49,280 nucleotides of DNA from Candidatus Brevifilum fermentans (GTDB lineage: Bacteria > Chloroflexota > Anaerolineae > Anaerolineales > Villigracilaceae), in contig CAMCQT010000023.1 in NCBI GenBank assembly GCA_945877125.1, forward strand, positions 1-49,280, given 5' to 3'. The position numbers were made by a program, and so were the translations under genes. This document shows, one piece after another, positions 39,839 to 49,001 of this stretch. How positions within the stretch are numbered: the stretch's first letter is position 1; the number at the start of each line of letters is the position of its first letter. Under the pieces are notes generated by a model. The model did no database searches and was not told where the DNA came from. It was given only the letters and a program-made list of their open reading frames with translations.

Positions 39839-40423
39839 ATGGAACGAAAAATCTTTCACGGAAAAATAAAACCGGTAGATATTGCGCAGGCTCTGCTGGG
39901 TGAGTTTAATCAAGGCAACTTGCGCGCGCAAACACTCGGACAAAGCGATAAGATGATTGTCCAGATCGGCACAGAACCCGGTGCAGTGTCTGGCGGGCAA
40001 ACAGCAGTCACCGTGACCATTCAAAAGTTAGAAGACGGTATCATGGTGGAGTTGGGTCAACAGGCGTGGATGGGCGTAGCTGCCAGTTTGGGGATGAGTG
40101 CGCTGGCGGCTTTACGCAACCCATTCAGTTTGCTGGGGCGGCTGGATGATATTGCGCAGGATATTGAGAACCTGCAAATCAGCGAACGCATCTGGCAGGT
40201 GATCGCTCAATCTGCGCGGGCGGCTGGGGTTTCCACCGACCTGTCGGACCGTTTGAAGCGGGTAACATGCGATTACTGCGGCGCTGCCAACCCAATAGGC
40301 GAACCTTCCTGTATTGCGTGCGGCGCACCCCTTGGAAAAATGCAACCCAACACATGTCGAAACTGCGGATATGTTATTCAGGCTGGCGATAAAAAATGCA
40401 AAAACTGCAACCAGGATATTTAA
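39839..40423 (+). CDS. Zinc-ribbon protein of unknown function
   Basis: This 194-residue protein has an uncharacterised N-terminal domain of about 140 residues with a short hydrophobic middle (MGVAASLGMSALAALRN). It is followed by two zinc ribbons with four cysteines each: CDYCGAANPIGEPSCIACG and CRNCGYVIQAGDKKCKNCN. The first residues (PVDIAQALLGEFNQGN) faintly resemble the start of DUF3662. It is the first gene of an operon with two FHA proteins and mtnP, 19 bases before the first FHA gene. Being the first gene of an FHA operon suggests a role in the same complex. Confidence 0.7.
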   Translation: MERKIFHGKIKPVDIAQALLGEFNQGNLRAQTLGQSDKMIVQIGTEPGAVSGGQTAVTVTIQKLEDGIMVELGQQAWMGVAASLGMSALAALRNPFSLLGRLDDIAQDIENLQISERIWQVIAQSARAAGVSTDLSDRLKRVTCDYCGAANPIGEPSCIACGAPLGKMQPNTCRNCGYVIQAGDKKCKNCNQDI

Positions 40424-40442
40424 TGATTTTTCGGGAGCAAGC

Positions 40443-41279
40443 ATGAATTTACAAGAACTTGAAGCCCGATTGCAATCTCTAATTGAAGTGGATCTGCTCA
40501 ATATTCTGCCTGGCAAAAAGGTGGAGGATGTGATCGTTCAAAAGCTGGCGGCGGCGATCCAACTCAATACGGCTATTCTGGAAGATGGCTCAGTAGCTGC
40601 GCCAAATGTGTATACTTTGATAATGCACCCTGACGAAGCGCCCAAATGGCAGGATCAGCAATTACTTGCAATCTTATTGCATTCCATCACTACAGTGACA
40701 CAGGAAGCGGGGTTTCGGATTACAATATCGCCGACAATTACCATCGCAACAGATGACAAACTTTCTATAAGTGATGCACAGGTTGTGGCATCTCATCGGA
40801 TTGAATCTATGGCTGAAACAAACGCAAGCCCCCTTGATACAGGCAAACTTGAAGATTATAGTAAATTACCTGAAAACGCCTTCTTGATCGTGGAAGGGGT
40901 AAAGGTGTTTCCTTTAAGACTTCCTGTAATTAATATTGGACGCAGGTTGGATAATCAACTCATTATTGATGACCCGCGCGTCTCGCGCAATCATGCCCAG
41001 TTGCGCGCCATTAAAGGCAGGTTCGTGGTATTTGACCTGAACTCTACCGGCGGAACTTTTGTAAACGGACAACGCGCCAGTCAAACGGTGCTTTATCCAG
41101 GCGATGTCATTTCTCTGGCTGGTGTGGCGCTCATATTTGGGCAGGATAACCCGCCTCCCCGCCTAGATTTGAAAGATACCGCTCCCCTACAAAATTCCTC
41201 AATAGATAGAATGGATAGAATGGATAGACCCACTGCGACACTAAAAGACCACTCGACAGCAAGACTAAAGAAAAAATGA
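40443..41279 (+). CDS. FhaA-like protein: DUF3662 domain plus FHA domain
   Basis: This 278-residue protein has an N-terminal domain (about 1-115) matching DUF3662, the FhaA N-terminal domain (LQELEARLQSLIEVDLLNIL...VEDVIVQKLAAAIQL). Its FHA domain lies at about 155-240, with the core 'INIGRRLDNQLIIDDPRVSRNHAQLR' and 'DLNSTGGTFVNGQ'. FHA domains bind phosphothreonine. In mycobacteria FhaA has the same layout and sits in a cell-wall cluster with FhaB, RodA and PbpA. GGGAG lies just before the ATG. A short tandem ATAGAATGG repeat encodes DRMDRMDRP near the end. The next gene starts in the stop codon. Confidence 0.85.
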   Translation: MNLQELEARLQSLIEVDLLNILPGKKVEDVIVQKLAAAIQLNTAILEDGSVAAPNVYTLIMHPDEAPKWQDQQLLAILLHSITTVTQEAGFRITISPTITIATDDKLSISDAQVVASHRIESMAETNASPLDTGKLEDYSKLPENAFLIVEGVKVFPLRLPVINIGRRLDNQLIIDDPRVSRNHAQLRAIKGRFVVFDLNSTGGTFVNGQRASQTVLYPGDVISLAGVALIFGQDNPPPRLDLKDTAPLQNSSIDRMDRMDRPTATLKDHSTARLKKK

Positions 41280-41746
41280 GCGGCGCAATCATACTGGCTT
41301 TACGCCTTATCCTGGCAGTTGCCTTGTACGGCTTTCTAGGCTGGGCGTTATTGGTTTTATGGCGGGATATAAGAAGACAGGGTATCTCGCTTGCAAACCG
41401 TCGCGTTCCAAGCATCAACCTCACGGTCCGTCATGGACGGGGTTCTCCCATTGTAAAAAATTTCTCCCAACCTGAGATCACACTTGGGCGCGACCCCGGC
41501 AGCGATATCCCTCTTATTGACGATACCGTCTCCACTCGTCACGCGCAATTAACGTATCATCACAACCAATGGTGGTTGGAAGATCTCTCCTCTACAAATG
41601 GCACAACCTTGAATCAAACCGCTGTTACCATGCCCACCGTACTAACCGCTGGTGATGAAATACAATGCGGGGACACACGGCTGATCGTAAATCTCTCAAC
41701 AAACACTCTTGTTTCCCCCACGCAAAAATTGGAGAAGAAAAGATGA
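41276..41746 (+). CDS. FhaB-like protein: membrane helix plus FHA domain
   Basis: This 156-residue protein has one N-terminal membrane helix (LALRLILAVALYGFLGWALLVLW) and an FHA domain at about 55-140 ('ITLGRDPGSDIPLIDDTVSTRHAQLTYHHNQWWLEDLSSTNGTTLNQ'). This is the layout of mycobacterial FhaB (FipA), which binds phosphorylated divisome proteins. It overlaps the FhaA-like gene and mtnP at ATGA junctions, so the three are translated together. No Ser/Thr kinase or phosphatase gene is in the window. Confidence 0.85.
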   Translation: MSGAIILALRLILAVALYGFLGWALLVLWRDIRRQGISLANRRVPSINLTVRHGRGSPIVKNFSQPEITLGRDPGSDIPLIDDTVSTRHAQLTYHHNQWWLEDLSSTNGTTLNQTAVTMPTVLTAGDEIQCGDTRLIVNLSTNTLVSPTQKLEKKR

Positions 41747-42609
41747 CGGAAAAAGTATCCATCGCGATCATAGGCGGTTCCGGGCTATATCAAATGACGG
41801 GCTTGCAGGACACAAAAGAATATAACGTAGACACCCCATTTGGAAAAACCAGCGCACCGATTGTGGTCGGCACATTGGAAAATACACGTGTGGCATTCCT
41901 GGCGCGGCATGGACGCGGGCATCACATCACGCCAAGCGAAGTTCCATATCGCGCAAATATTTACGCGTTGAAATCGCTCGGCGTGGAGCGCGTCATCAGC
42001 ATCAGCGCGTGCGGCTCGTTGCGCGAAGACTATGCCCCGGGGAACATTGTCATCCCAGATAACATCTTCGATAACACCAAAGACCGTATTCGCACTTTCT
42101 TCGGCGAAGGGATGGTGGCACACGTAGGCGTTGCCGATCCGTTTTGCAGCGACCTGTCAAATGAGGTGGAAGCGGCAGTGCGCGCGACAGGCGCAATCAC
42201 GCATCGCGGCGGTTCTTTCATCACAATCGAAGGTCCACGTTTTTCCACAAAAGCAGAATCACATGCATTTCGCGCGTGGGGCATGTCCATCATCGGTATG
42301 ACAGCCGCCCCCGAGGCTTTTCTCGCCCGCGAGGCAGAAATGTGCTACGCCACCATGGCACACGTCACCGACTATGACGTATGGCACGAAAATGAATCGC
42401 CTGTGACTGTGGACATGGTCATTCAAACCCTAAACAAGAACACCCAAAAAGCACAGGAAGCCATCCGCAATTTAGTGCGCGGGTTAAAAGTTGAACGTTC
42501 CTGTGAATGTGGGCAGGCGCTATCCACAGCCCTGATCACAGACCCCAAGGTGATCCCTGCCGAAACACGTAACAAACTCAACCTGCTAGTTGGCAAATAT
42601 CTAAAATGA
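41743..42609 (+). CDS. mtnP: S-methyl-5'-thioadenosine phosphorylase
   Basis: This 288-residue enzyme splits methylthioadenosine into adenine and methylthioribose-1-phosphate for methionine salvage. It has the family elements IIGGSGLY, the 'FLARHGRGHHITPSEVPYRANI' block, SACGSL, 'TIEGPRFSTKAES', and 'IIGMTAAPEAFLAREAEMCYA'. The start overlaps the FhaB-like stop (ATGA). It seems functionally unrelated to its FHA neighbours and may be a passenger in their operon. A purine nucleoside phosphorylase of the same family is the main alternative. Confidence 0.93.
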   Translation: MTEKVSIAIIGGSGLYQMTGLQDTKEYNVDTPFGKTSAPIVVGTLENTRVAFLARHGRGHHITPSEVPYRANIYALKSLGVERVISISACGSLREDYAPGNIVIPDNIFDNTKDRIRTFFGEGMVAHVGVADPFCSDLSNEVEAAVRATGAITHRGGSFITIEGPRFSTKAESHAFRAWGMSIIGMTAAPEAFLAREAEMCYATMAHVTDYDVWHENESPVTVDMVIQTLNKNTQKAQEAIRNLVRGLKVERSCECGQALSTALITDPKVIPAETRNKLNLLVGKYLK

Positions 42610-42699
42610 TGTCTCTTTGGCATTTGCCGTGCCGCCCATTAAAAAGTAGTCACATTTCAAACATGACCTACGGTATGCTTCCTTCACTACCTTTCAACC
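42610..42699. other. Intergenic gap before the RodA fusion
   Basis: Ninety bases separate mtnP from the RodA-PBP gene. No terminator is seen. A TATGCT lies near 42673, so a separate promoter is possible; otherwise the genes form one transcript. Confidence 0.35.
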
Positions 42700-45123
42700 A
42701 TGCATGATAAAAAACAAAGCCTCCTTTTGCGTTGGGCGGCATTATTTCTCTTTGTTCAATCCACGATCCTCACACTATCTCCCGCTGTGCGCGAACGCAC
42801 ATGGAATGTAGATTACAGGCTTTCGCATTGGGTGGGATTCCTTGCCTGGGCGGTGTTGATAATAATTGCACATCGTGCAACTGTTAAGTATTTACCTGAG
42901 CGCGACCCTTATCTACTGCCTGCCGCAGCGATGCTCAGCGGTTGGGGCATGCTTACCATCTGGCGTTTGGATGAAGCATTTGGCATCCGCCAGACCATGT
43001 GGCTTGGCATAAGCATTATCATTTTTATCCTCGCTTTATCCAACCAGCAAAAGATCATCACTTTTCTCAGGCGCTATAAATATGTGCTGCTCAGCAGTGG
43101 ATTGCTCATCACCGCGCTCACACTCATCTTTGGCACAAATCCACTTGGAATTGGGCCGCGCTTATGGCTTGGCTGCTGCGGCATTTATTTTCAACCTTCC
43201 GAACCGCTCAAATTATTATTAGTTATCTATCTTTCTGCCTATCTTGCAGACCGCATCAACATTCATTTATCATCCCTGCCCCTGCTGATTCCCACACTGG
43301 TCGTCACAGGGCTTGCGCTTTTACTCCTGCTCGTTCAACGTGACCTTGGCACAGCTTCCATTTTTATATGCATCTTCACCATTGCCATTTTCCTCTACAC
43401 CGGCAAACGGCGCGTCTTATTAATTGCAGCCCTCTTTTTATCTACCGCATTAGTCATCGGATATTTTTCGATTGACATCATTAACATCCGCGTCGAAGGC
43501 TGGCTCGACCCCTGGGCTGACCCTTCGGGCAAATCCTACCAGATCGTACAATCGCTTCTGGCTGTTGCAAATGGGGGCATCATCGGGCGCGGAATTGGGA
43601 TTGGGAGTCCGCTTCTCGTACCAGTGGCAATTTCGGATTTTATTTTTGCGGCAATCGCAGAGGAAACGGGACTGGTCGGGACGATAGGCCTGCTGGCCCT
43701 CATCTGGCTGATTCTCTCCCGGGGCTTGATCGCCTCTCTGCGCGCCGCAGATGCCTTCCGCCGCTACCTGGCTGCCGGAATAGTGACCTACCTCGGCATT
43801 CAGAGCCTGCTCATCATTGGCGGAAATTTGCGCCTGTTCCCCCTGACAGGCGTAACCTTACCCTTCGTCTCCTACGGCGGCTCGTCTTTATTAACATCCT
43901 TTATCGCCCTATTTCTCCTGCTTACCATCAGCAATGTGGAAGATGAGGAACCAGCCCCCTTACAGAACCCAAAACCATACACGCTTCTAGCCGGAATGCT
44001 CGCCTTGGGACTGGTAGCCATCGCATTGACCAGCGCGTGGTGGGCAATCGTCCGTGCGCCAGATATGCTCAACCGCACAGATAACCCACGCCGCTCCATT
44101 GCCGACCGGTATGTACCGCGCGGTAAATTATTGGATAGAAATAATCAACCCATCAACGTCACTGAAGGCGAAAGCGGAACATACGAACGCGTCTATCTTT
44201 ACCCAGACCTTGCCTCTATCACTGGATACACGCAACCCGTATATGGTCAAGCCGGTCTGGAAGCAACACTCGACGATTATTTACGCGGCTTGCAGGGGAA
44301 TCCGTCCAGCCTCATTTGGTGGGATCATTTGCTCTACGGCACTCCCCCGCCCGGCTTGGATGTGCGCCTGAGTTTAAGCCTCACTTTGCAATCCAAAGCA
44401 GATCAACTTTTGGGCGGTCATGCAGGCGCAATTATTTTGATGAATGCCGAAACAGGTGAAATCCTTACTATGGCTTCTCACCCAACTTACGACCCAAATA
44501 AGTTGAGTGAAGAAGGCGAAGCACTGGCACAAAACACGTCAGCTCCGTTGGTGAACCGTGCGACACAAGGGTTGTATCCAATTGGGACAGCTATGCAGCC
44601 GCTCATCCAGGCGAAATTTGGTCAGGCGAAGCCGACAGACGCTGAATTAAAAGCATATTACCAAAAACTTGGTTTGTTCCAAGCCCCTGTATTAAATATG
44701 CCAGTGGCATTTGATATTGGGACAGATTCAACGCAAAACTTGAAAGTCAGTCCATTGCAAATGAGCCTCGCCGCGGCTTTATTAAGTCACGATGGCATTG
44801 TGCCTGCGCCGCGCATTGCAACCGCCGTAAATACTCCTGAGCAGGGCTGGGTGGTGCTTCCAGCGGAGAAAATGCCTGTTGAGGTGATACAGGCCGAGGC
44901 GGCGAATGAGGCGGCTTTATCCTTCATCGCGAAAGGTAAATCATATTGGAATCATGTCGGTCAGGCAAGCGCAGACGATAAAATCTTCACATGGTTACTG
45001 GCTGGCACACTGCCTGACTGGAAAGGTGCCCCGCTGGTTTTGGTTGTTACTTTGGAAGAAAATAATATTTTTCTCGCAAATTATATTGGGGACACGATTT
45101 TTGATGCGGCTCTGAATCAATAA
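42700..45123 (+). CDS. RodA/FtsW-type polymerase fused to a degenerate PBP transpeptidase
   Basis: Residues 1-410 form a SEDS glycosyltransferase with about ten membrane helices and the signature GWLDPWADPSGKSYQIVQS, 'SDFIFAAIAEETGLVG' (Asp313, probably the catalytic Asp) and 'LPFVSYGGSSLLTSF'. A linker helix (425-447) leads to a class B penicillin-binding-like domain (455-807) with VPRGKLLDRN, 'GAIILMNAETGEILTMASHPTYDPN' and 'NRATQGLYPIGTAMQP'. All three catalytic motifs are degraded: SxxK is Thr-Ala-Met-Gln (630-633), no SxN is seen, and KTG is His-Val-Gly (752-754). The PBP part is therefore probably a structural partner that activates the polymerase. The FHA genes next to it resemble the actinobacterial FhaA-FhaB-RodA-PbpA cluster. 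Confidence 0.93.
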   Translation: MHDKKQSLLLRWAALFLFVQSTILTLSPAVRERTWNVDYRLSHWVGFLAWAVLIIIAHRATVKYLPERDPYLLPAAAMLSGWGMLTIWRLDEAFGIRQTMWLGISIIIFILALSNQQKIITFLRRYKYVLLSSGLLITALTLIFGTNPLGIGPRLWLGCCGIYFQPSEPLKLLLVIYLSAYLADRINIHLSSLPLLIPTLVVTGLALLLLLVQRDLGTASIFICIFTIAIFLYTGKRRVLLIAALFLSTALVIGYFSIDIINIRVEGWLDPWADPSGKSYQIVQSLLAVANGGIIGRGIGIGSPLLVPVAISDFIFAAIAEETGLVGTIGLLALIWLILSRGLIASLRAADAFRRYLAAGIVTYLGIQSLLIIGGNLRLFPLTGVTLPFVSYGGSSLLTSFIALFLLLTISNVEDEEPAPLQNPKPYTLLAGMLALGLVAIALTSAWWAIVRAPDMLNRTDNPRRSIADRYVPRGKLLDRNNQPINVTEGESGTYERVYLYPDLASITGYTQPVYGQAGLEATLDDYLRGLQGNPSSLIWWDHLLYGTPPPGLDVRLSLSLTLQSKADQLLGGHAGAIILMNAETGEILTMASHPTYDPNKLSEEGEALAQNTSAPLVNRATQGLYPIGTAMQPLIQAKFGQAKPTDAELKAYYQKLGLFQAPVLNMPVAFDIGTDSTQNLKVSPLQMSLAAALLSHDGIVPAPRIATAVNTPEQGWVVLPAEKMPVEVIQAEAANEAALSFIAKGKSYWNHVGQASADDKIFTWLLAGTLPDWKGAPLVLVVTLEENNIFLANYIGDTIFDAALNQ

Positions 45124-45151
45124 CCAGACAGGAAGCAAAAAGGGGCTTTTA

Positions 45152-46312
45152 TTATTTTGCCAGTTTCAGAATATTCATCACATCGGCTTGAGATAATTTT
45201 TTGAAGTTACCCACCGGCCCGTTGCGAGTTGCCTTCTCTGCCATCTCGTCTAGCCGGTCTTCGGGAATATTCAACTCTTGCAGAGAAACAGGCATCCCAA
45301 TCTGCTGGTAAAACCGCTCCAGGCGTTCAATTCCTTCCAAAGCGATACGTTCAGACTCGCCAAAGGCATAATCAACACCCCACACCCGCACTGCAAATTG
45401 AACAAAACGCTGCATATCTTCCTGATACACGTACTTCATCCAGGCTGGGAAAACCACTGCCAAACCCGCGCCGTGAGCCACATCATAAATTCCGCTGATC
45501 TCATGTTCGACCATGTGCGAGCCCCAATCTTCAATACGACCAGCGCCTAACAGACCATTGTGGGCGATGGTACCTGTCCACAAAATTTCTGCGCGGGCTT
45601 CATAATCAGTTGGGTTGGCAATTGCCCGCGGACCATACGTGATTAAGGTCTTGAGCGCAGCCTCACACAGGCGATCGGAAATATCCACACTTTTGGAATG
45701 GGTGAAATAACGTTCCATGATGTGGGCGCTGATGTCGGCAATACCACATGCTATTTGATAAGACGGCAGGGTATAAGTCAATTCGGGGTTCAAGATGGCA
45801 AACTTGGGGAAAAGCATTGAATGAGAAACGAAGCGCTTGAGCAATCCCTCTTCTTTTGTAATTACCGTCGAATCGCTTGATTCACTGCCCGCCGCCGCAA
45901 TGGTCAAAATGACGCCCACAGGCAAAGCAGACTGCGGCTTTGCCTTATTTTCAAAGAAGTCCCACGAGTTGCCTTCATAACAGGCGCCGAGGGCAATCGC
46001 CTTGGCAGAATCGATTACACTGCCTCCGCCTACTGCCAGAATCATCTCGACATTGTGCTGGCTGCATAAACGGACGCCCTCCTCAACCAAACTAAATACT
46101 GGGTTGGGTTTCACACCACCCAATTCGACCCATTCCACCCCAGCCTCTTGCAAGGATTTGACTACGCGGTCATACAACCCTTGTTTCTTGATCGAACCTC
46201 CGCCGTAGTGCAAAAGCACTTTCTTGTACGGTTTGAGTTCACTACCAACACGCATTTCGGCATCATGACCAAAGATGATCTTGGTGGGGTTGACGAAATA
46301 AAAATTTTCCAT
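45152..46312 (-). CDS. Iron-containing alcohol dehydrogenase
   Basis: This 386-residue protein belongs to the Fe-ADH family, BdhA/YqhD branch. It has the NAD(P)-binding 'LAVGGGSVIDSAKAIALG' and metal-site elements 'SAHIMERYF', 'VEHEISGIYDVAHGAGLAVVFPAW', with conserved His residues in place. It would reduce aldehydes or butanal to alcohols, or the reverse, with NADPH. The start at 46312 is chosen because GGAG lies about nine bases upstream; a start five codons earlier is possible. Upstream genes on this strand are the ferredoxin and sodA. Confidence 0.93.
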   Translation of the reverse strand: MENFYFVNPTKIIFGHDAEMRVGSELKPYKKVLLHYGGGSIKKQGLYDRVVKSLQEAGVEWVELGGVKPNPVFSLVEEGVRLCSQHNVEMILAVGGGSVIDSAKAIALGACYEGNSWDFFENKAKPQSALPVGVILTIAAAGSESSDSTVITKEEGLLKRFVSHSMLFPKFAILNPELTYTLPSYQIACGIADISAHIMERYFTHSKSVDISDRLCEAALKTLITYGPRAIANPTDYEARAEILWTGTIAHNGLLGAGRIEDWGSHMVEHEISGIYDVAHGAGLAVVFPAWMKYVYQEDMQRFVQFAVRVWGVDYAFGESERIALEGIERLERFYQQIGMPVSLQELNIPEDRLDEMAEKATRNGPVGNFKKLSQADVMNILKLAK

Positions 46313-46342
46313 AATAAAGCACTCCAATGGTTAATGTTTTGG

Positions 46343-46379
46343 ACAAAATAACAGGCGCACAAGGCGCCTGTTATTTTGT
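46343..46379. terminator. Strong hairpin terminator upstream of the alcohol dehydrogenase
   Basis: Two 16-base arms (46343-46358 and 46364-46379) are perfect complements around a five-base loop. A/T-rich flanks on both sides support termination of the ferredoxin transcript on the minus strand. Confidence 0.85.
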
Positions 46380-46484
46380 CGCTCAGAAGGTGATAATAGA
46401 ATTTTCCACCACCCACATTTTTATTGAAATATATCCACCGCACATTTGAATTTCACTTTGTACAATAGAGATACTAAAGTTGAA

Positions 46485-46898
46485 TTACGAACCCTGATCG
46501 CTGTCTTTGGCAGCGTAACCGGAACCTGACGTGAAGAAGTCGCTATTCGCTTTGATATCCGGGGTGAGGTCAACGGTTTCACCTGCGGCAAGTTGTCTGG
46601 TGGTTTCAAGGACAATAGCTTTGCCGTGATGATTGGTGGCTTCGTAATGACCGGTGAGCCCAACTTTATTAATGAACTCGCCGCCCTTGGCAGTATACGC
46701 AGCAGGAACTTCATCTTCAGGGTAGATAGCCCCGAACGGGCATTCTGGCACACATGCGCCACAATCAATGCAGGTATCGGGGTCAATGTACATCATCGGG
46801 AATCCGTCTGCGGCCTGACCAGGAATAATGCACTCAACCGGACATACTTCAATGCAACCGCGGTCACGCACGCATAAACTGGTGATAACGTGAGTCAT
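46485..46898 (-). CDS. Ferredoxin with two cluster motifs
   Basis: This 137-residue protein has eight cysteines in the first 53 residues: Cys9, 15, 19 and 23 (CVRDRGCIEVCPVEC) and Cys43, 46, 49 and 53 (CIDCGACVPEC). This is the pattern of 7Fe/8Fe bacterial ferredoxins, often [3Fe-4S] plus [4Fe-4S]. A C-terminal extension of about 80 residues is not recognised. GGAG lies before the ATG. It follows sodA after 46 bases on the same strand and may be cotranscribed with it. It is a small electron carrier. Confidence 0.93.
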   Translation of the reverse strand: MTHVITSLCVRDRGCIEVCPVECIIPGQAADGFPMMYIDPDTCIDCGACVPECPFGAIYPEDEVPAAYTAKGGEFINKVGLTGHYEATNHHGKAIVLETTRQLAAGETVDLTPDIKANSDFFTSGSGYAAKDSDQGS

Positions 46899-46944
46899 AA
46901 TTTTTCTCCAAGTGGAAATATATCTAAGAATTAAAAAACGATTC

Positions 46945-47550
46945 TTATTTTACAGAGTAACGCGCGGCAACCGCATCCCAGTTGATCACATTCCAAAAGG
47001 CAGTGATGTATTCAGGGCGGCGATTTTGATACTTGAGATAATAAGCATGTTCCCACACGTCAATGCCCATGATCGGGGTAAGTCCATCAGAAAGTGGGTT
47101 ATCTTGATTGGCAGTGGAAACCACTGCGAGTCCACTGTCCTTTTTTACGAGCCAGGCCCAGCCGGAACCAAAGCGAGTGGTGGCGGCTTTTTCAAATTCA
47201 ACTTTGAAAGCGTCAAAAGAAGTGAACGAGGCGTCAATTGCCTTGGCTAATTCACCTTTGGGTGCGCCGCCAGCGTTGGGTCCCATAACTTCCCAGAATA
47301 AATTGTGATTAAATGTGCCGCCGCCATGATTGCGGACTACCATACGCACGCCTTCTGGCACAGCGTTCAAATCACCGAGCAAGGATTCGAGTGATTTACC
47401 AGCCAATTCAGGTGTTTTGTCTATCGCACCGTTTAAATTGGTGACATAGGTGTTATGGTGTTTGGTGTGGTGGATTTCCATTGTGCGCGCATCAATATGC
47501 GGCTCTAATGCGTCATACGCATAAGCAAGTTTAGGAAGTTCGAAAGTCAT
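46945..47550 (-). CDS. sodA: Fe/Mn superoxide dismutase
   Basis: This 201-residue enzyme converts superoxide to peroxide and oxygen. All metal ligands are present: His27, His82, Asp164 and His168 (DVWEHAYYL). The GGG in NHGGGTFNH and the 'STANQDNPL' segment favour Mn over Fe. There is no signal peptide, so it is cytoplasmic. A GGAGATAAAA site precedes the start. The ferredoxin gene follows downstream. Confidence 0.96.
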   Translation of the reverse strand: MTFELPKLAYAYDALEPHIDARTMEIHHTKHHNTYVTNLNGAIDKTPELAGKSLESLLGDLNAVPEGVRMVVRNHGGGTFNHNLFWEVMGPNAGGAPKGELAKAIDASFTSFDAFKVEFEKAATTRFGSGWAWLVKKDSGLAVVSTANQDNPLSDGLTPIMGIDVWEHAYYLKYQNRRPEYITAFWNVINWDAVAARYSVK

Positions 47551-47613
47551 TTTTATCTCCTTTGAAATTGATCATACTATTTGGTGGTTTTACATTCTTT
47601 GAATATAAAATTT

Positions 47614-47642
47614 ATTTTACCCCCAACCAAGCATACTCGCAA
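47614..47642 (-). promoter_or_regulatory. Candidate sodA promoter
   Basis: On the minus strand TTGCGA (47642-47637), 17 bases, then TAAAAT (47619-47614). The leader would be about 57 bases. Confidence 0.55.
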
Positions 47643-47690
47643 GAATTCGGATATTTTTTATACAAATATCATATAATTCACTGAGCACAA

Positions 47691-47728
47691 AAAATGCCGC
47701 TGCCTCCACAAGGAGACAGCGGCATTTT
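47691..47728. terminator. Terminator after the small DUF2267-like gene
   Basis: Arms AAAATGCCGCTG and CAGCGGCATTTT, with an inner CTCC/GGAG pair, form a long hairpin with A/T flanks. It terminates the minus-strand gene at 47742-47975 and can act on either strand. Confidence 0.85.
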
Positions 47729-47741
47729 AAAACATGGCTAT

Positions 47742-47975
47742 TTACTTCTTCTCGCCGAACAAGCCGCCGAGCAATCCAGCCGCATCATCAAGACCAATGC
47801 CGTCGCTCAGATCAACGTTTCCAGCAAGGACTGCATCCAACTGACCTGCAATTGTAGGCGGCAATTTCTGCTTGACAAAATTCAAGACCACGTCCACAGC
47901 CTGCAAAGCCTTATCATTGGGAATCCCGACCTTCTTGGTAACCAGTTCAGCAATTTCAGTTTTAATATTAGACAT
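47742..47975 (-). CDS. Small helical protein, DUF2267-like
   Basis: This 77-residue acidic protein is mostly helical, with 'LVTKKVGIPNDKALQAVDVVLNFVKQKLPPTIAGQLDAVLAG' and a Gly-rich end (GLLGGLFGEKK). It weakly resembles half of a DUF2267 domain; no function is known. GGAGAAT lies before the start, and a strong terminator ends it. It stands alone, divergent from the DMT transporter. Confidence 0.75.
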   Translation of the reverse strand: MSNIKTEIAELVTKKVGIPNDKALQAVDVVLNFVKQKLPPTIAGQLDAVLAGNVDLSDGIGLDDAAGLLGGLFGEKK

Positions 47976-48074
47976 TTTCTATTCTCCTTTTATGAGTATT
48001 TACCAGCATAACTTATGCTGAATGGCAAATTTTACCACCCGCGCAACACTACTTGCGGTACACTTTGCGCCATT

Positions 48075-49001
48075 ATGGATCAACGCGCCCGCCTCCTGCT
48101 TCCTTCTGCAATTCTGATCGCCATACTCGCAGTATCCACTGCCAGTATCTTTATTCGTTTCGCGCAAAATGATGGCGCGCCGTCGTTGGTGATTGCTGCA
48201 CTACGCCTGACTTTTGCAACTCTGATGCTTGCGCCGATTGCGCTCACCAAACATCTTGAGGAATTAAAACGCTTCACACTTAACGAAATCCTGCTTGGGG
48301 CTTTCTCGGGCATTTTCCTCGCCTTACACTTTGCCACATGGATCTCATCTCTCGAATATACCAGCGTGGCAAGTTCAGTGGTATTCGTGAGTACAGGTCC
48401 GCTTTGGGTGGCGTTGCTCTCACCCATGTTGTTGAAAGAACATCTCGCCAAGACTGCCATCATTGGGTTGGGACTATCCCTCGCAGGCGGAACAATCATC
48501 GGGTTGTCTGATGCGTGCGCGTGGAATCACGGATTATCCTGCCCTGCCCTGCAAGATATCCTGCAAGGCCGCGCGATGCTGGGCAACTTCCTGGCGTTAG
48601 TCGGCGCGTGGACGGTAACTGGTTATCTCATCATCGGCAGAAAATTACGTGCCAATATTTCGCTGGTTCCATATATTTTCATGGTATATGGCTTCGCCGC
48701 AATCGTATTAATCATCATCATGTTCGCCTCAGGTAGTTCGCCGTTTGGGTATGCGCCAAAAACCTACGGCTGGATTTTCCTGCTTGCGGCGCTTCCACAG
48801 TTACTCGGACACTCCACCTATAATTGGGCATTGAAATATATGCCTGCCGCGCTTGTCGCTGTGACCACACTTGGCGAGCCGATTGGTTCTGCTATTTTGG
48901 CATTTTTTATTTTGAGTGAAACACCAACATTTGCGACCCTGATCGGCGGCGTTTTTATTTTGACAGGCATCTATTTTGCCTCACGGCAAACCACAACATG
49001 A
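48075..49001 (+). CDS. DMT-superfamily (EamA) transporter
   Basis: This 308-residue membrane protein has ten predicted helices in two EamA repeats, with 'FIRFAQNDGAPSLVIAALRLTFATLMLAP' in the first and 'TYNWALKYMPAALVAVTTLGEPIGSAILAFFILSE' in the second. Substrates of the family range from amino acids to nucleotide sugars. The ATG at 48075 is preferred over one 20 codons upstream, which would add polar residues. A TACACT lies ten bases before it. The gluconokinase gene begins in its stop codon. Confidence 0.88.
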   Translation: MDQRARLLLPSAILIAILAVSTASIFIRFAQNDGAPSLVIAALRLTFATLMLAPIALTKHLEELKRFTLNEILLGAFSGIFLALHFATWISSLEYTSVASSVVFVSTGPLWVALLSPMLLKEHLAKTAIIGLGLSLAGGTIIGLSDACAWNHGLSCPALQDILQGRAMLGNFLALVGAWTVTGYLIIGRKLRANISLVPYIFMVYGFAAIVLIIIMFASGSSPFGYAPKTYGWIFLLAALPQLLGHSTYNWALKYMPAALVAVTTLGEPIGSAILAFFILSETPTFATLIGGVFILTGIYFASRQTTT

